Below, piece by piece: positions 36,242 through 47,780 of a DNA stretch of 64,000 nucleotides. The translations under genes and the position numbers were made by a program. How positions within the stretch are numbered: the first letter of the stretch is position 1; each line of letters opens with the position of its first letter. The stretch comes from Enterobacter sp. CC120223-11. GTDB lineage: Bacteria > Pseudomonadota > Gammaproteobacteria > Enterobacterales > Enterobacteriaceae. The stretch covers positions 1-64,000 of the forward strand of contig NZ_OBEF01000002.1 of assembly GCF_900215375.1 (NCBI RefSeq). The letters are read 5' to 3'. A model generated the notes under the pieces. It was not told where the DNA came from. It saw only the letters and a list, made by a program, of their open reading frames with translations, and did not search any database.

Positions 36242-36318
36242 GGTCGGAAACTCCTGATGTCAGGCTCACAATTCAGGCTTCTACCTTATCAGGGCAGGAC
36301 CAGAGTGCGTAACTTTTC

Positions 36319-36352
36319 AATAAAAAAAGCGGAGGGTTTCTCCGCTTTGAGT
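36319..36352 (-). terminator. Intrinsic terminator of fadE
   Basis: On the minus strand AAAGCGGAG AAACC CTCCGCTTTTTTT forms a stem followed by a T-run, in the direction of fadE transcription and ahead of yafV. A second hairpin, GGCCGGA / TCCGGCC with TTTTT on the plus strand, lies at 36382-36405, and three GTGAT repeats lie between them. Confidence 0.8.
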
Positions 36353-36413
36353 ATGAACACGTGATGTGATGTGATGTTCTGGCCGGATCGTTGTCCGGCC
36401 TTTTTGTTGTCAG

Positions 36414-38858
36414 TTACGCCGCTTCAATCTTGCGTACTTTCTCCGGCAGCTTTACCGGCTTTGTGGCCAGTGCGTCAGGCTCGAAGTCGTCGACGTTGAT
36501 GCTGCGCAGGCGGCTCTCTTCGGCTTTAGTCAGAATGGCCGCTTCGTCCTGGTCAATCAGCCCTTTCGCCAGTGCGTTGCGGGCCAGCTCATCGAGACGG
36601 GTGAACGGCAGGTTCTTGCCAATCTCTTTGCAGATCCGCTGGTGGATTGGATCGGCCGCCATCACATCAATCAGCGCAGACTCCAGCAGGCCAACCGGGT
36701 TGTGCTCGCTCGGCGTCAGGTACTGACCGCGACCGATGCGCGAACGGGTGGCGCTCGGAACCTGGAGGATTTTCGCCACAGCGTGATCCAGTTTGTCAGA
36801 CGGTGCAGCGTAGTGGCGGCCCGTCGGGAAGATAACGAAGCGCATCACGCCTGCCACGAACCCGTTCGGGAAGTTACGCAGCAGGTCATCCATGGCTTGT
36901 TCAGCCTGATGCAGCGCGTCCTGAACACCCCAGTGAACCAGCGGCAGATCCGCTTCGTTACGGCCTTCGTCGTCGTAGCGTTTCAGCGTGGCAGAGGCCA
37001 GATAGAGCTGGCTCAGCACGTCGCCCAGGCGGGCGGAGATGCGTTCGCGACGCTTCAGGCTGCCGCCGAGAACCGCCATCGACACGTCTGACAGCAGGGC
37101 GAGGTTGGCGCTCAGGCGGTTCAGGTGCTGATAGTAGCGACGGGTGGCGTCGTGAGTTGGCGTGCTGCTGGTCAGGCCACGGGTCAGGCCAAGCCAGAAG
37201 CTGCGCACTTTATTACTGCCCACGTGGCCGATGTGTTTGAACAGCAGCTGGTCGAACGCGTTCAGGTCTTTGTTCTGCGCGGCGGCCATCTCTTCGAGCA
37301 CGTACGGATGGCAGCGGATCGCACCCTGGCCGAATATCATCATGCTGCGGGTCAGGATGTTGGCGCCTTCCACGGTGATGGCAATCGGCGCGCCCTGGTA
37401 AGCACGGGCGAGGAAGTTGCCTTCGCCGAGCATGATGCCTTTGCCGCCGGTGATGTCCATCGCGTCAATGATTGACTGCTGGCCGCGGTGGGTACAGTGG
37501 TACTTCACGATGGCCGACAGCACCGCCGGTTTTTCGCCGAGCATAATACCGTAGGTAATCAGCGACGCGGCGGCATCCATCACGTAGGCGTTGCCTGCGA
37601 TACGTGCCAGCGGCTCTTCAATCCCTTCCATTTTACCGATAGAGATTTTGAACTGACGGCGAATGTGGGCGTAAGCACCCGTCGCCATCGCGACAGATTT
37701 CACGCCGCCAGTGGAGTTAGACGGCAGGGTAATGCCGCGGCCCACGGAGAGGCATTCCACCAGCATGCGCCAGCCCTGACCGGCCATTTTTGGCCCGCCG
37801 ATAATGAAATCGATGGGGACGAAAATATCCTGACCACGGGTCGGACCGTTCTGGAACGGCACGTTCAGCGGGAAGTGACGGCGGCCGATTTCCACACCCG
37901 GCGTACCGGTTGGGATCAGCGCACAGGTAATGCCGAGATCTTCTTCGCCGCCCAGCAGTTTGTCCGGATCGGAGAGTTTGAACGCCAGGCCCAGGACGGT
38001 GGCGATTGGGGCCAGCGTAATGTAGCGCTTGTTCCAGGTCAGGCGCATGCCCAGCACCTGCTCACCCTGCCAGTCGCCCATGCAGACCACGCCGGTATCC
38101 GGAATGGCACCCGCATCGGAGCCCGCTTCCGGGCTTGTCAGCGCGAAGCATGGAATTTCCTGACCGCGAGCCAGGCGCGGCAGATAGTGGTTTTTCTGCT
38201 CGTCGGTGCCGTAGTGTTGCAGCAGTTCGCCTGGGCCGAGAGAGTTTGGCACGCCAACGGTAATCGCGAGGATGCCGGAAACGCCGGAGAGTTTTTGCAG
38301 CACGCGGGACTGTGCGTAAGCGGAGAACTCCAGGCCGCCGTATTCTTTCTTGATGATCATCGCGAAGAAGCGATGCTCTTTCAGGTACGCCCACAGCTCC
38401 GGCGGCAGGTCGGCCATTTCGTGGGTAATTTCGAAGTCGTTCGCCATGCGGCACGCTTCTTCCACTGGGCCGTCGATAAAGGCCTGCTCTTCCGCCGTCA
38501 GGCGTGGCTGCGGGTAGTTATGCAGCTTTTTCCAGTCCGGGTTGCCCTGGAACAGGTCGCCTTCCCACCAGGTGGTGCCTGCGTCGATCGCTTCTTTTTC
38601 AGTGCGCGACATCGGCGGCATCACTTTGCTGAAGGTGCGGAACACCGGGGCGGAAATCATGGATTTACGCATTGGCGTCAGGTTGAACGGCAGCAGAATG
38701 ATGGCCAGCGGCACCAGCAGCCAGATATTCCACAGGCCAGCAGCACCCAGCGCGCCGGTCCAGACCAGCAGAACAAGGCTGCTCAACAGCAGGTTTACCC
38801 GGTGATAGAACAACACGCCGAGTAACACGATGGTTGCAACAATACTCAAAATCATCAT
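36414..38858 (-). CDS. fadE: Acyl-CoA dehydrogenase FadE
   Basis: It catalyses the first oxidation of fatty-acid beta-oxidation and passes electrons to an electron-transfer flavoprotein. The 814 residues equal E. coli FadE. N-terminal membrane segments (residues 1-60) precede the acyl-CoA dehydrogenase domain, with [19 protein letters not shown] and [21 protein letters not shown] as conserved blocks. A FadR operator overlaps the upstream region. The gene stands alone with its own terminator and is divergent from gmhA. Confidence 0.95.
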   Translation of the reverse strand: MMILSIVATIVLLGVLFYHRVNLLLSSLVLLVWTGALGAAGLWNIWLLVPLAIILLPFNLTPMRKSMISAPVFRTFSKVMPPMSRTEKEAIDAGTTWWEGDLFQGNPDWKKLHNYPQPRLTAEEQAFIDGPVEEACRMANDFEITHEMADLPPELWAYLKEHRFFAMIIKKEYGGLEFSAYAQSRVLQKLSGVSGILAITVGVPNSLGPGELLQHYGTDEQKNHYLPRLARGQEIPCFALTSPEAGSDAGAIPDTGVVCMGDWQGEQVLGMRLTWNKRYITLAPIATVLGLAFKLSDPDKLLGGEEDLGITCALIPTGTPGVEIGRRHFPLNVPFQNGPTRGQDIFVPIDFIIGGPKMAGQGWRMLVECLSVGRGITLPSNSTGGVKSVAMATGAYAHIRRQFKISIGKMEGIEEPLARIAGNAYVMDAAASLITYGIMLGEKPAVLSAIVKYHCTHRGQQSIIDAMDITGGKGIMLGEGNFLARAYQGAPIAITVEGANILTRSMMIFGQGAIRCHPYVLEEMAAAQNKDLNAFDQLLFKHIGHVGSNKVRSFWLGLTRGLTSSTPTHDATRRYYQHLNRLSANLALLSDVSMAVLGGSLKRRERISARLGDVLSQLYLASATLKRYDDEGRNEADLPLVHWGVQDALHQAEQAMDDLLRNFPNGFVAGVMRFVIFPTGRHYAAPSDKLDHAVAKILQVPSATRSRIGRGQYLTPSEHNPVGLLESALIDVMAADPIHQRICKEIGKNLPFTRLDELARNALAKGLIDQDEAAILTKAEESRLRSINVDDFEPDALATKPVKLPEKVRKIEAA

Positions 38859-38880
38859 AAAGAAATGCTCCCTTGCTTGT

Positions 38881-38899
38881 AGGAGGTCTGACCACTTGT
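38881..38899 (-). promoter_or_regulatory. FadR operator of fadE
   Basis: On the minus strand AAGTGGTCAGACCTCCT, 25 to 40 bases before the fadE start, matches the FadR consensus AACTGGTCNGACCTGTT at most positions. Position and sequence match the E. coli fadE operator as I recall it. Confidence 0.8.
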
Positions 38900-39095
38900 G
38901 ATGATATGGTTGTAGTGGATGTTATTTCTTTTATCAATGTGTTTACAAAATAATTACAACGTAGCTCACACTGTTGCCGCTTTCGGCGGCACGGAAAATC
39001 AAAAGCAGCCGGGATAACGGTGGGGAATACTTCTCGCCTCTGCCGCTATCCGTTACACTGCTGAGGTTAATAATCAAAGCGGAAGGACTATCCTC

Positions 39096-39677
39096 ATGTA
39101 CCAGGATCTGATTCGTAACGAACTCAATGAAGCAGCAGAAACACTGACCAATTTCCTCGCTGATGAAGCGAACATTCACGCTATCCAGCGCGCCGCGGTG
39201 CTGCTGGCAGATAGCTTTAAAGCGGGCGGCAAGGTGCTCTCCTGCGGCAACGGCGGCTCTCACTGTGATGCAATGCACTTTGCCGAAGAGCTGACCGGTC
39301 GCTACCGTGAAAACCGTCCGGGCTACCCGGCGATCGCCATTTCCGACGTCAGCCATCTCTCCTGCGTCAGCAACGATTTCGGCTACGAATACGTCTTCTC
39401 CCGTTACGTTGAATCCGTTGGTCGTTCCGGCGATGTGCTGTTTGGTATCTCCACGTCCGGCAACTCCGGCAACGTTATCAAAGCTATCGAAGCCGCGCGC
39501 GCGCAGGGCATGAAAGTCATTACCCTGACCGGCAAAGATGGCGGAAAAATGGCCGGTTCTGCTGACGTGGAAATTCGTGTGCCGCACTTTGGCTACGCCG
39601 ACCGTATTCAGGAAATTCACATCAAAGTGATCCACATCCTGATCATGCTTATCGAAAAAGAGATGGTTAAGGCGTAA
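39096..39677 (+). CDS. gmhA: Sedoheptulose 7-phosphate isomerase GmhA (LpcA)
   Basis: It converts sedoheptulose 7-phosphate to D-glycero-D-manno-heptose 7-phosphate, the first step of ADP-heptose synthesis for the lipopolysaccharide core. The 193 residues align with E. coli GmhA throughout. The SIS fold carries [22 protein letters not shown] and [11 protein letters not shown], with the metal-site His in [17 protein letters not shown] hairpin at 39683-39704 (AGCGGGGG / CCCCCGCT) follows before yafJ. Confidence 0.95.
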   Translation: MYQDLIRNELNEAAETLTNFLADEANIHAIQRAAVLLADSFKAGGKVLSCGNGGSHCDAMHFAEELTGRYRENRPGYPAIAISDVSHLSCVSNDFGYEYVFSRYVESVGRSGDVLFGISTSGNSGNVIKAIEAARAQGMKVITLTGKDGGKMAGSADVEIRVPHFGYADRIQEIHIKVIHILIMLIEKEMVKA

Positions 39678-39724
39678 GTCGTAGCGGGGGGGAAGCCCCC
39701 GCTTTATGCGTTGTGAGGTGAACT

Positions 39725-40492
39725 ATGTGCGAACTGCTCGGGATGAGCGCCAATGTGCCAACCGATATCTGCTTCAGCTTTACCGGACTGGTTCAGCGCG
39801 GGGGCGGCACCGGGCCGCATAAAGACGGCTGGGGCATCACCTTCTACGAAGGGAAAGGCTGTCGCACTTTTAAGGATCCGCAACCGAGCTTTCAGTCACC
39901 GATTGCCCGCCTGGTGCAGGATTATCCGATCAAATCCTGCTCCGTCATCGCCCACATTCGCCAGGCGAACCGCGGTGAAGTGGCGCTGGAGAACACCCAT
40001 CCCTTCACTCGTGAGCTTTGGGGCCGCAACTGGACCTATGCCCACAACGGGCAACTGACGGGCTATAAGACGCTTGAAACCGGCCAGTTCCGCCCGGTTG
40101 GCGAAACCGACAGCGAAAAAGCCTTCTGCTGGCTGCTGCACAAACTCACCACGCGCTACCCACGCACGCCGGGCAACATGAACGCGGTGTTCAAGTACAT
40201 CGCGACGCTTGCGGGTGAACTGCGGGAAAAGGGCGTGTTTAACATGCTGCTGTCCGATGGCCGCTATGTGATGGCATTCTGCTCGACCAATCTGCACTGG
40301 ATTACGCGTCGTGCCCCGTTTGGTGTGGCAACGCTGCTGGATCAGGATGTGGAAATAGATTTTCAGCGGGAAACCACACCGAATGATGTGGTCACCGTGA
40401 TTGCAACGCAGCCGTTAACCGGCAATGAAACCTGGCACAAGATTATGCCAGGCGAGTGGGCGTTATTTTGTCTCGGGGAGCGTGTAGTTTGA
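39725..40492 (+). CDS. yafJ: Class II glutamine amidotransferase YafJ
   Basis: A 255-residue protein with Cys2 as the likely N-terminal nucleophile after Met removal (MCELLGMS). It has the GATase II fold with [16 protein letters not shown] and YAHNGQLTG for glutamine binding. No synthase domain is attached, so the acceptor is unknown. It matches E. coli YafJ in length and position. The 3' end overlaps convergent yafK by 30 bases. Confidence 0.9.
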   Translation: MCELLGMSANVPTDICFSFTGLVQRGGGTGPHKDGWGITFYEGKGCRTFKDPQPSFQSPIARLVQDYPIKSCSVIAHIRQANRGEVALENTHPFTRELWGRNWTYAHNGQLTGYKTLETGQFRPVGETDSEKAFCWLLHKLTTRYPRTPGNMNAVFKYIATLAGELREKGVFNMLLSDGRYVMAFCSTNLHWITRRAPFGVATLLDQDVEIDFQRETTPNDVVTVIATQPLTGNETWHKIMPGEWALFCLGERVV

Positions 40493-41200
40493 CACGAGCT
40501 GCGAGCGGACTTCGTGGCTCAGCGGCTTGCTGACCACGTAACGCCCGCCGACAACGGACACCGTTGGTGGCTTGTGCGTCTGCTGGAAGTAGTCGTAACC
40601 CGGCTTCAGCTGTGACCAGAAGTCCTTGTAGTAAGAGTATTTATGACGTTCCATATTGGCATCTGTCATGCGGAACGGATAAATGCTCACCTGCACGCTG
40701 GACTGACCAAACACCAGCGCACCGGTCACGAACTGGAAAATTTCATCAATGCCGGAATCGGTCATGGCGTAGCAGCCAATTGACACGCAGGCACCGTGAA
40801 TCATCAGGTATTTCCCTTCATAGCCGTGGGCCTGATCATAGGCATTCGGAAAACCGATATTAATTGCCTTATAGAAGCGGCTGTCCGGTTTGAGCTGGCT
40901 GCGGGAAACGTTATAGAAACCTTCCGGAGATTTAAAATCGCCCTGGCGCTGTTTTGGCCCAAGACCGCCGGAATAGTTACAGATTTTATAACTGTCGAGC
41001 AGTTGGAATGTTTCACCCATCTTCACGTAGAGATCAAGGGTACGTTCTTCTTTGAAGATCTGGATATAAACCGGAGATCCCATTAGCTGCTGCTTGTACT
41101 CTTTGCTGATTGGCGTGGTTGAGCTGGAGCTGCTCAGCAAACCGGCAAATGACATGCACGGGATAAACAGCATCGCAAGTAACAATGCGATTTTGCGCAT
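40463..41200 (-). CDS. yafK: Murein L,D-transpeptidase-like protein YafK/DpaA (LdtF)
   Basis: A secreted periplasmic enzyme of 245 residues. In E. coli DpaA/LdtF removes Braun lipoprotein from peptidoglycan rather than forming crosslinks. The signal peptide is [19 protein letters not shown]. The YkuD catalytic motif is visible as [16 protein letters not shown] with His, Ser and Cys in place. I placed the start at the signal-peptide Met; the open frame runs 29 codons further. It converges with yafJ and is divergent from nqrA. Confidence 0.9.
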   Translation of the reverse strand: MRKIALLLAMLFIPCMSFAGLLSSSSSTTPISKEYKQQLMGSPVYIQIFKEERTLDLYVKMGETFQLLDSYKICNYSGGLGPKQRQGDFKSPEGFYNVSRSQLKPDSRFYKAINIGFPNAYDQAHGYEGKYLMIHGACVSIGCYAMTDSGIDEIFQFVTGALVFGQSSVQVSIYPFRMTDANMERHKYSYYKDFWSQLKPGYDYFQQTHKPPTVSVVGGRYVVSKPLSHEVRSQLVSNYTLPETK

Positions 41201-41586
41201 ACTACATGTTCCTTGATAAAACGGTGAAGAGAGGCCGGAGGCCAAAATAAACCCGGAATCAGAATTGTCCTGAATTGGTGCGCTCACATTAGCATCACCA
41301 AAGTTTTTCGCAAGTACTCCCGGCGCGGTTTACAAATGAGTTTTACGTTATAAATCTTTTTTTTGCCTTAATCTGTCAGAACTTTGCGTATTTGCTCGCA
41401 AATACCGACCTGACAACCGCGTAAATGCTGCGCTTGTGGCGCTCATCCTGTACACTTCTCCGGTCTTACGACCAGGTTAAGAAAGGATGCTTTACTCTCT
41501 CTGTACTGCCGCCAGCAGTGCCCTCTGGCCTCGGCTTTTCCTTTCTTATTTCTTCTATCTACGCTGGGTTTAGTGACAGTAACGAC
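41201..41586. other. Intergenic region between yafK and nqrA
   Basis: This 386-base stretch separates the divergent yafK and nqrA. It must hold both promoters, but I cannot place them firmly. A 7+2+7 inverted repeat, TATTTGC TC GCAAATA (41389-41404), lies about 185 bases before nqrA and could be an operator. A short reading frame of 28 codons from 41487 has no properly spaced ribosome binding site. No RNA gene is recognised. Confidence 0.55.
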
Positions 41587-42930
41587 ATGATTAAAATTAC
41601 AAAAGGGTTAAATCTCCCCATCGCAGGTGCGCCAGGCCAGGATACAGGCGACAGCGCAAAAGTGACGCGCGTGGCCGTTCTGGGTGAAGAGTACATCGGT
41701 ATGCGTCCTTCCATGAGCGTTCAGGAAGGTGACCGGGTGCGCAAAGGGCAGGCGCTGTTTGAAGACAAAAAGAACCCCGGCGTGTGCTTTACGGCACCGG
41801 TAAGCGGCGTTGTCAGTGCGATTCATCGCGGCGAGCGTCGGGTGTTGCAGGCTGTTGTCATTGATATTGACGGTGATGACGCCATTACGTTTCCGCGCAC
41901 GGACGTCGCAGAGTTGGGCCAACTGGACCGCGAAACGGTGCAGCAGCAGTTGCTGGCATCAGGATTATGGACCAGCCTGCGCACGCGGCCATTCAGTAAG
42001 ATTCCTGCACCGGCAAGCGTCCCGGCGGCGATTTTTGTCACCGCCATTGACACCAATCCGCTGGCCGCCGATCCGCAACCCATTATCTTCCAGCATCGTG
42101 AAGCCTTTTACGCAGGCCTGACGGTGCTCTCTCGTCTTACCGACGGCAAAGTCCACGTCTGCCAGGCGAGCGGGGGCAAACTTGGTGGGCATCCCGTTGG
42201 CCAGGTCACCTTTAATACCTTCACCGGGCCGCATCCGGCCGGGCTGCCAGGCACGCATATTCATTTCCTTGAGCCAGTCAGCCTGACAAAGCAGGTCTGG
42301 CACCTGAACTATCAGGACGTTATCGCCATCGGCAAGCTGTTTGTGGAAGGTGAGCTGTGGACGGAGCGCGTCGTTGCACTGGCCGGGCCGCAGGTGAAAA
42401 CGCCGCGTCTGGTCAAAACGCTACTTGGCGCAAGCCTCGAGCAGCTGACGGCGGGTGAGCTCTGCGAGGGTGAAAACCGCGTGATTTCCGGTTCCGTACT
42501 GAGCGGCACGCACGCCCAGGGGCCTGCTGCATTCCTCGGGCGCTACCATCTTCAGGTCAGCGTGGTGAAAGAAGGGCGGGAGAAAGAGCTGTTTGGCTGG
42601 GTGATGCCCGGGAAAGACAAATTTTCTATTACCCGCACCACGCTTGGTCATTTCCTTAAGCGCAAGCTGTTCAGTTTCTCCACGGACACCAACGGCGGTG
42701 AAAGGGCGATGGTGCCTATCGGCAACTACGAACGCGTGATGCCGCTGGATATTCTGCCGACGCATCTGCTGCGTGACCTGCTGGCCGGTGATACCGACAG
42801 CGCACAGGCGCTGGGCTGCCTTGAACTCGACGAAGAAGATCTGGCGCTTTGCACCTACGTTTGTCCGGCAAAATATGAATACGGCCCGGCGCTGCGTGAG
42901 GTCTTAACCCGCATTGAGCAGGAAGGATAA
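41587..42930 (+). CDS. nqrA: Na+-translocating NADH:quinone reductase subunit A
   Basis: The 447-residue peripheral subunit of the sodium-pumping NADH dehydrogenase. The start [16 protein letters not shown] and C-terminal [13 protein letters not shown] are typical; the frame is open further upstream but the ATG at 41587 fits family length. NqrA contacts NqrB and lies close to the quinone site. It is first in nqrABCDEF-nqrM. E. coli lacks this enzyme; the locus in E. coli holds yafQ, dinJ and remnants of a second flagellar system between yafK and dinB. Confidence 0.95.
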   Translation: MIKITKGLNLPIAGAPGQDTGDSAKVTRVAVLGEEYIGMRPSMSVQEGDRVRKGQALFEDKKNPGVCFTAPVSGVVSAIHRGERRVLQAVVIDIDGDDAITFPRTDVAELGQLDRETVQQQLLASGLWTSLRTRPFSKIPAPASVPAAIFVTAIDTNPLAADPQPIIFQHREAFYAGLTVLSRLTDGKVHVCQASGGKLGGHPVGQVTFNTFTGPHPAGLPGTHIHFLEPVSLTKQVWHLNYQDVIAIGKLFVEGELWTERVVALAGPQVKTPRLVKTLLGASLEQLTAGELCEGENRVISGSVLSGTHAQGPAAFLGRYHLQVSVVKEGREKELFGWVMPGKDKFSITRTTLGHFLKRKLFSFSTDTNGGERAMVPIGNYERVMPLDILPTHLLRDLLAGDTDSAQALGCLELDEEDLALCTYVCPAKYEYGPALREVLTRIEQEG

Positions 42931-42933
42931 GTG

Positions 42934-44172
42934 ATGGGTCTGAAAAATCTGCTGGAAAAAATTGAGCCGCACTTCACCCACGGCGGCAAGCTTGAAAAGT
43001 ACTACCCGCTGTATGAAGCCGCGGCGACCATTTTCTACACGCCGGGCCAGGTGACCCGGGGCGCGTCGCACGTTCGTGACGCCATCGACCTCAAACGCAT
43101 GATGATCCTGGTCTGGCTGGCGGTTTTCCCGGCCATGTTCTGGGGGATGTACAACGTCGGATTACAAACCATTCCGGCGCTGCATAAGCTCTACGGTGCC
43201 GAGCGGCTGCAGCAGGTGATTGCCAGCCACTGGCATTACAGCGTGGCACAGTGGTTGGGCGTGAGCTTCGCGCCGGATGCGGGCTGGCTCAGCATGATGG
43301 GATTAGGCGCGGTCTTCTTCCTGCCTATTTACCTGACCGTGTTTATCGTCGGCGGTTTCTGGGAAGTGCTGTTTGCTATTGTACGCAAACATGAAATCAA
43401 CGAAGGCTTCTTTGTTACCTCCATTCTGTTCGCGCTGATTGTGCCGCCTACGCTGCCGCTCTGGCAGGCTGCACTCGGCATCAGTTTTGGTGTGGTAATC
43501 GGTAAGGAGATCTTTGGCGGTACCGGACGTAACTTCCTCAACCCGGCGCTGGCCGGACGCGCGTTTCTGTTCTTCGCCTACCCGGCGCAGATCTCCGGCG
43601 ATCTGGTGTGGACGGCGGCAGACGGCTTCTCCGGTGCCACGCCGCTATCCCAGTGGGCAAGCCACGGCGGGGAAGCGCTGGTCAATGTCACCAGTGGGCA
43701 GCCTGTTACCTGGATGGATGCCTTCCTCGGCAATATTCCTGGTTCCATTGGTGAAGTCTCCACGCTGATGATCCTGCTCGGCGGCGCCATCATTATTTTT
43801 GGCCGCGTGGCCTCCTGGCGTATCGTGGCGGGCGTGCTGCTCGGCATGATTGCCACCGCCACCCTGTTCAACTTTATCGGTTCCGCCACCAACCCTATGT
43901 TTGCCATGCCGTGGTACTGGCATCTGGTGCTCGGCGGGTTCGCTTTCGGCATGATGTTTATGGCAACGGACCCGGTCTCCGCGTCGTTTACCGACAAAGG
44001 GAAATGGGCCTACGGGGCGCTGATTGGCGTGATGTGCGTACTGATCCGCGTGGTTAACCCGGCCTATCCGGAAGGGATGATGCTGGCGATCCTGTTCGCT
44101 AACCTCTTTGCGCCACTGTTCGATTATCTGGTGGTGCAGGCCAACATCAAGCGGAGGAAGTCGCGTGGCTGA
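42934..44172 (+). CDS. nqrB: Na+-NQR subunit B
   Basis: A 412-residue integral membrane subunit of about ten helices that forms the sodium channel. It carries covalent FMN on the Thr of the SGAT motif in [12 protein letters not shown], attached by ApbE, and riboflavin. The start [14 protein letters not shown] follows nqrA after three bases; a GTG three bases earlier is also in frame. The stop codon overlaps nqrC by eight bases. Confidence 0.95.
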   Translation: MGLKNLLEKIEPHFTHGGKLEKYYPLYEAAATIFYTPGQVTRGASHVRDAIDLKRMMILVWLAVFPAMFWGMYNVGLQTIPALHKLYGAERLQQVIASHWHYSVAQWLGVSFAPDAGWLSMMGLGAVFFLPIYLTVFIVGGFWEVLFAIVRKHEINEGFFVTSILFALIVPPTLPLWQAALGISFGVVIGKEIFGGTGRNFLNPALAGRAFLFFAYPAQISGDLVWTAADGFSGATPLSQWASHGGEALVNVTSGQPVTWMDAFLGNIPGSIGEVSTLMILLGGAIIIFGRVASWRIVAGVLLGMIATATLFNFIGSATNPMFAMPWYWHLVLGGFAFGMMFMATDPVSASFTDKGKWAYGALIGVMCVLIRVVNPAYPEGMMLAILFANLFAPLFDYLVVQANIKRRKSRG

Positions 44173-44959
44173 AGTAAAGAGTAACGATAGCATCGGCAAA
44201 ACGCTGCTGGTGGTACTGGTGCTGTGCCTGGTCTGCTCGATTGTGGTGGCCGGTTCCGCGGTGGGCCTGAAGTCCCGCCAGCAGGAGCAGCGAGCGCTGG
44301 ATAAGCAGCGCAATATTTTATCGGTAGCAGGGCTGATGCAGCCAGATATGAAGCAGGATGATGTCGCTTCGGTCTTTGCCGGACGTATTACACCCCGCTT
44401 GCTTGATCTGAAAAGCGGTGCGCTGTTGGACAAAGACCCGGCCTCTTTTAACCAGGGACTGGCGCTTAAAGATCCTGCGCAGAGCATTCAGCTGGAGGCC
44501 AGCGACGACCCTGCTGGTATCAAGCGCCGGAGCAACGTGGTGGAAATCTACCTCGTCAAAGATGCGCAGCAAAAGGTGCAGCAGGTGGTGCTGCCGATTT
44601 ACGGCAACGGGCTGTGGTCGATGATGCACGCTTTCGTGGCGCTGGACACCGACGGTCGCACCGTGAAGGGCATCACTTACTACGATCAGGGTGAAACGCC
44701 GGGGCTCGGTGGTGAAGTGGAAAACCCGGCCTGGCGTAAGCAGTTTGTCGGTAAGAAGGTGCTGGATGATAACGGTATGCCAGCGCTGAAGGTGGCGAAA
44801 GGCGGTGCGCGTCCCGGCGATGAATACGCAGTGGACGGACTTTCCGGCGCAACGCTGACCTCAAACGGCGTGCAGCACAGTTTTGATTTCTGGATGGGGG
44901 AGCAGGGCTTCGGGCCATTCCTCAAGCAGATGCGTGAAGGAGGCCTCAATCATGGCTGA
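44165..44959 (+). CDS. nqrC: Na+-NQR subunit C
   Basis: The 264-residue subunit has one N-terminal membrane anchor ([22 protein letters not shown]) and a periplasmic domain that carries covalent FMN on the Thr in [14 protein letters not shown] chose the GTG start ([13 protein letters not shown]), which overlaps the nqrB end by eight bases. The stop overlaps nqrD by eight bases as well, giving tight translational coupling. Confidence 0.93.
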   Translation: MAEVKSNDSIGKTLLVVLVLCLVCSIVVAGSAVGLKSRQQEQRALDKQRNILSVAGLMQPDMKQDDVASVFAGRITPRLLDLKSGALLDKDPASFNQGLALKDPAQSIQLEASDDPAGIKRRSNVVEIYLVKDAQQKVQQVVLPIYGNGLWSMMHAFVALDTDGRTVKGITYYDQGETPGLGGEVENPAWRKQFVGKKVLDDNGMPALKVAKGGARPGDEYAVDGLSGATLTSNGVQHSFDFWMGEQGFGPFLKQMREGGLNHG

Positions 44960-45590
44960 ACTCGGTGAAATGAAAGAAGTAAAACGGGTGCTGGTCGGGC
45001 CGCTTATTGCCAATAACCCGATTGCGCTGCAGGTGCTGGGCGTCTGTTCCGCCCTGGCGGTGACCACCAAGCTTGAAACGGCCTTCGTGATGACCATCGC
45101 GGTAACCCTGGTGACGGCGTTCTCCAGCATGTTTATCTCGATGATCCGCCACCATATTCCTAACAGCGTGCGCATCATCGTGCAGATGGCGATCATCGCT
45201 TCGTTGGTGATCGTGGTCGATCAGCTCTTACGCGCATTTGCCTATGAAACGTCGAAGCAGCTGTCGGTGTTCGTTGGGCTTATTATCACCAACTGTATCG
45301 TGATGGGCCGTGCGGAAGCCTATGCCATGAAATCGCCGCCGCTGGCGAGCTTTATGGATGGCATTGGTAACGGCCTCGGCTATGGCGCGATTCTGATGAT
45401 AGTCGGCTTCCTGCGCGAGCTTATCGGCAGCGGTAAACTGTTTGGTATCACCGTGCTGCAAACCGTGCAGAATGGCGGCTGGTATCAGCCAAATGGCCTG
45501 TTCCTGCTCGCACCGAGCGCGTTTTTCATTATCGGTTTGCTTATCTGGGCGCTGCGCAGCTGGAAGCCGGAACAGCAGGAGAAGGAGTAA
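44952..45590 (+). CDS. nqrD: Na+-NQR subunit D
   Basis: A 212-residue, six-helix membrane subunit. Together with NqrE it forms the inverted-repeat pair that holds an intramembrane 2Fe-2S cluster through cysteines such as those in LGVCSALAV and [11 protein letters not shown]. The start [14 protein letters not shown] lies inside the end of nqrC. Confidence 0.93.
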   Translation: MAELGEMKEVKRVLVGPLIANNPIALQVLGVCSALAVTTKLETAFVMTIAVTLVTAFSSMFISMIRHHIPNSVRIIVQMAIIASLVIVVDQLLRAFAYETSKQLSVFVGLIITNCIVMGRAEAYAMKSPPLASFMDGIGNGLGYGAILMIVGFLRELIGSGKLFGITVLQTVQNGGWYQPNGLFLLAPSAFFIIGLLIWALRSWKPEQQEKE

Positions 45591-45596
45591 CCGACC

Positions 45597-46193
45597 ATGG
45601 CTCATTACCTTAGTCTTTTTGTTCGCGCGGTGTTTGTGGAAAACATGGCGCTGGCCTTCTTCCTCGGCATGTGTACCTTCCTTGCGGTGTCGAAGAAAGT
45701 CTCCACGGCGTTTGGCCTGGGCGTAGCGGTTACGGTCGTGCTCGGCATCTCCGTGCCGGTGAATAACCTGATTTACAACCTTGTGTTGCGCGACGGCGCG
45801 CTGGTGGAAGGGGTGGATCTGAGCTTCCTCAACTTCATCACCTTTATCGGGGTGATCGCCGCACTGGTGCAGATTCTCGAGATGATCCTCGATAAGTACT
45901 TCCCGTCGCTCTATAACGCGCTGGGGATCTTCCTGCCGCTTATCGCCGTGAACTGCGCCATCTTCGGTGGCGTGTCGTTTATGGTGCAGCGTGATTACAA
46001 CTTCCCGGAGTCCATCGTTTATGGCTTTGGTTCTGGCATCGGCTGGATGCTGGCGATTGTGGCGATGGCAGGCATCCGTGAAAAGATGAAGTACGCCAAC
46101 GTGCCCGCAGGACTGCGCGGCTTAGGAATCACCTTTATCACCACCGGACTGATGGCGCTGGGCTTTATGTCATTCTCCGGCGTGCAGCTATAA
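45597..46193 (+). CDS. nqrE: Na+-NQR subunit E
   Basis: A 198-residue, six-helix subunit, homologous to NqrD in opposite topology. [12 protein letters not shown] and [11 protein letters not shown] supply the cysteines for the shared iron-sulfur cluster. It starts six bases after nqrD with GGAGAAGGAG upstream. Confidence 0.94.
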   Translation: MAHYLSLFVRAVFVENMALAFFLGMCTFLAVSKKVSTAFGLGVAVTVVLGISVPVNNLIYNLVLRDGALVEGVDLSFLNFITFIGVIAALVQILEMILDKYFPSLYNALGIFLPLIAVNCAIFGGVSFMVQRDYNFPESIVYGFGSGIGWMLAIVAMAGIREKMKYANVPAGLRGLGITFITTGLMALGFMSFSGVQL

Positions 46194-46204
46194 GGGCGTA
46201 AGTG

Positions 46205-47428
46205 ATGGAAATTATTCTTGGCGTAGTCATGTTTACGCTGATTGTACTGGCGCTGTCGCTGCTGATTCTGGCGGCGCGTGCGAAGCTTGTGAACGCAGGC
46301 GATGTGGTCATTGAGATCAACAACGAGGCGGATAAACAGCTCCGTACTCCTGCAGGCGACAAGCTACTGAACACGCTCTCCAGCAACGGTATTTTCGTGT
46401 CGTCTGCGTGCGGCGGTGGCGGCTCCTGTGGGCAGTGCCGCGTGACGGTAAAAGAGGGCGGTGGTGATATTCTGCCGACCGAACTTTCGCATATCAGCAA
46501 GCGTGAAGCGAAAGAAGGCTGTCGCCTGGCCTGCCAGGTAGCGGTTCGTCAGAACATGAAGATCGAGCTGCCTGAAGAGATTTTCGGCGTCAAAAAATGG
46601 GAGTGTGAAGTTATCTCCAACGATAACAAAGCCACTTTCATTAAAGAGCTGAAACTGGCGATCCCTGAGGGCGAGAGCGTGCCGTTTCGTGCCGGGGGCT
46701 ATATTCAGATTGAGTGCCCTTCGCACAAAGTGGCCTATGCTGATTTCGACGTGCCGGACGAATACCGTGGCGACTGGGATAAGTTTAATCTGTTCCGCTA
46801 CGTGTCCGAGGTCAAAGAGCCGACGCTGCGCGCCTACTCAATGGCAAACTACCCGGACGAGAAGGGCATTATTATGCTCAACGTCCGTATCGCCACGCCG
46901 CCTCCGTCCGCGCCAGATGTGCCGCCGGGCATTATGTCTTCGTACATCTGGTCGCTGAAAGCGGGCGATAAGGTGACGATTTCAGGGCCGTTTGGCGAGT
47001 TCTTCGCGAAAGAAACGGATGCAGAAATGGTCTTCATCGGTGGTGGTGCGGGGATGGCGCCGATGCGTTCGCACATTTTCGATCAGCTCAAGCGCCTGGG
47101 CAGCCAGCGTAAAATCAGCTTCTGGTACGGCGCTCGCTCGCTGCGTGAGATGTTTTACGATGATGAGTTCGAGCAATTGGCACGTGAGAATCCGAACTTT
47201 ACCTTCCACGTGGCGCTCTCCGATCCGCAGCCCGAAGATAACTGGACGGGGCACACCGGGTTCATTCACAACGTGCTGTATGAGAACTACCTCAAACACC
47301 ACAACGCGCCGGAAGACTGCGAGTTCTACATGTGCGGGCCGCCGGTGATGAACGCGGCTGTCATCAGAATGCTGAAAGATCTCGGCGTTGAAGATGAGAA
47401 CATCATGCTCGACGATTTTGGGGGCTGA
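46205..47428 (+). CDS. nqrF: Na+-NQR subunit F, NADH-oxidising diaphorase subunit
   Basis: The 407-residue electron entry subunit. An N-terminal helix is followed by a plant-type 2Fe-2S domain ([14 protein letters not shown], and CRLACQ), the FAD domain (RAYSMANYP) and the NADH domain ([12 protein letters not shown] and MCGPPVMN). The start is ATG at 46205; a GTG three bases earlier is in frame. nqrM follows three bases after the stop. apbE, which often follows nqrF in other species, is missing. Confidence 0.95.
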   Translation: MEIILGVVMFTLIVLALSLLILAARAKLVNAGDVVIEINNEADKQLRTPAGDKLLNTLSSNGIFVSSACGGGGSCGQCRVTVKEGGGDILPTELSHISKREAKEGCRLACQVAVRQNMKIELPEEIFGVKKWECEVISNDNKATFIKELKLAIPEGESVPFRAGGYIQIECPSHKVAYADFDVPDEYRGDWDKFNLFRYVSEVKEPTLRAYSMANYPDEKGIIMLNVRIATPPPSAPDVPPGIMSSYIWSLKAGDKVTISGPFGEFFAKETDAEMVFIGGGAGMAPMRSHIFDQLKRLGSQRKISFWYGARSLREMFYDDEFEQLARENPNFTFHVALSDPQPEDNWTGHTGFIHNVLYENYLKHHNAPEDCEFYMCGPPVMNAAVIRMLKDLGVEDENIMLDDFGG

Positions 47429-47430
47429 GG

Positions 47431-47646
47431 ATGTTGACGGTTTTTCTGGCGACGTTCGTCGTATTCGTACTGGTGATTTTGGGTATGTCGCTTGGCTATC
47501 TGGTCAAGCGTAAAAGTATTCAGGGGAGCTGCGGCGGCATTTCGTCTCTTGGGCTGGAGAAAGTCTGTGACTGCCCCGAGCCCTGTGATGCGCGGAAAAA
47601 GCGTCTAGCCCGCGAAGCGCAGCGTCAGCAAAACCGGATCCTCTGA
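47431..47646 (+). CDS. nqrM: Na+-NQR maturation protein NqrM
   Basis: A 71-residue protein with one N-terminal membrane helix (VFLATFVVFVLVILGMSLGYLV) and a Cys-rich cytosolic tail (GSCGGI, VCDCPEPCD; Cys33, Cys46, Cys48, Cys52). NqrM is required for inserting iron into the NqrD/NqrE site. It is the last gene of the operon. A hairpin CGCCCGGCA / TGCCGGGCG (47653-47679) and a REP element follow. Confidence 0.92.
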   Translation: MLTVFLATFVVFVLVILGMSLGYLVKRKSIQGSCGGISSLGLEKVCDCPEPCDARKKRLAREAQRQQNRIL

Positions 47647-47652
47647 TCTCAC

Positions 47653-47712
47653 CGCCCGGCAGGCTTGTGCTGCCGGGCGTTATGGCCTGATGGCGCTTCG
47701 CTTATCAGGCCG
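47653..47712. repeat. Hairpin and REP element after nqrM
   Basis: CGCCCGGCA...TGCCGGGCG (47653-47679) is followed by GGCCTGAT...ATCAGGCC (47685-47712), the palindromic pattern of an enterobacterial REP unit. It probably marks the 3' end of the nqr transcript. Confidence 0.7.
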
Positions 47713-47743
47713 ACTTTCTCGCACTTCTCATTCTTTTCATAAT

Positions 47744-47763
47744 TACTGTATACTTAACCAGTA
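47744..47763 (+). promoter_or_regulatory. LexA box of dinB
   Basis: TACTGTATACTTAACCAGTA matches the SOS box consensus TACTG(TA)5CAGTA closely and sits 18 bases ahead of the dinB start. It is almost identical to the E. coli dinB operator, so dinB is SOS-induced. Confidence 0.92.
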
Positions 47764-47780
47764 ATTATTGAGGGCTGAGT

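Noticed and set aside
37488..38825. 445-codon open frame on the plus strand opposite fadE
   Set aside because: Antisense shadow of fadE, with no ribosome binding site and no recognisable domain.
41487..41573. 28-codon leader peptide ahead of nqrA
   Set aside because: The AAAGG sequence touches the ATG with no spacing, so initiation is unlikely, and the peptide has no regulatory codon pattern.
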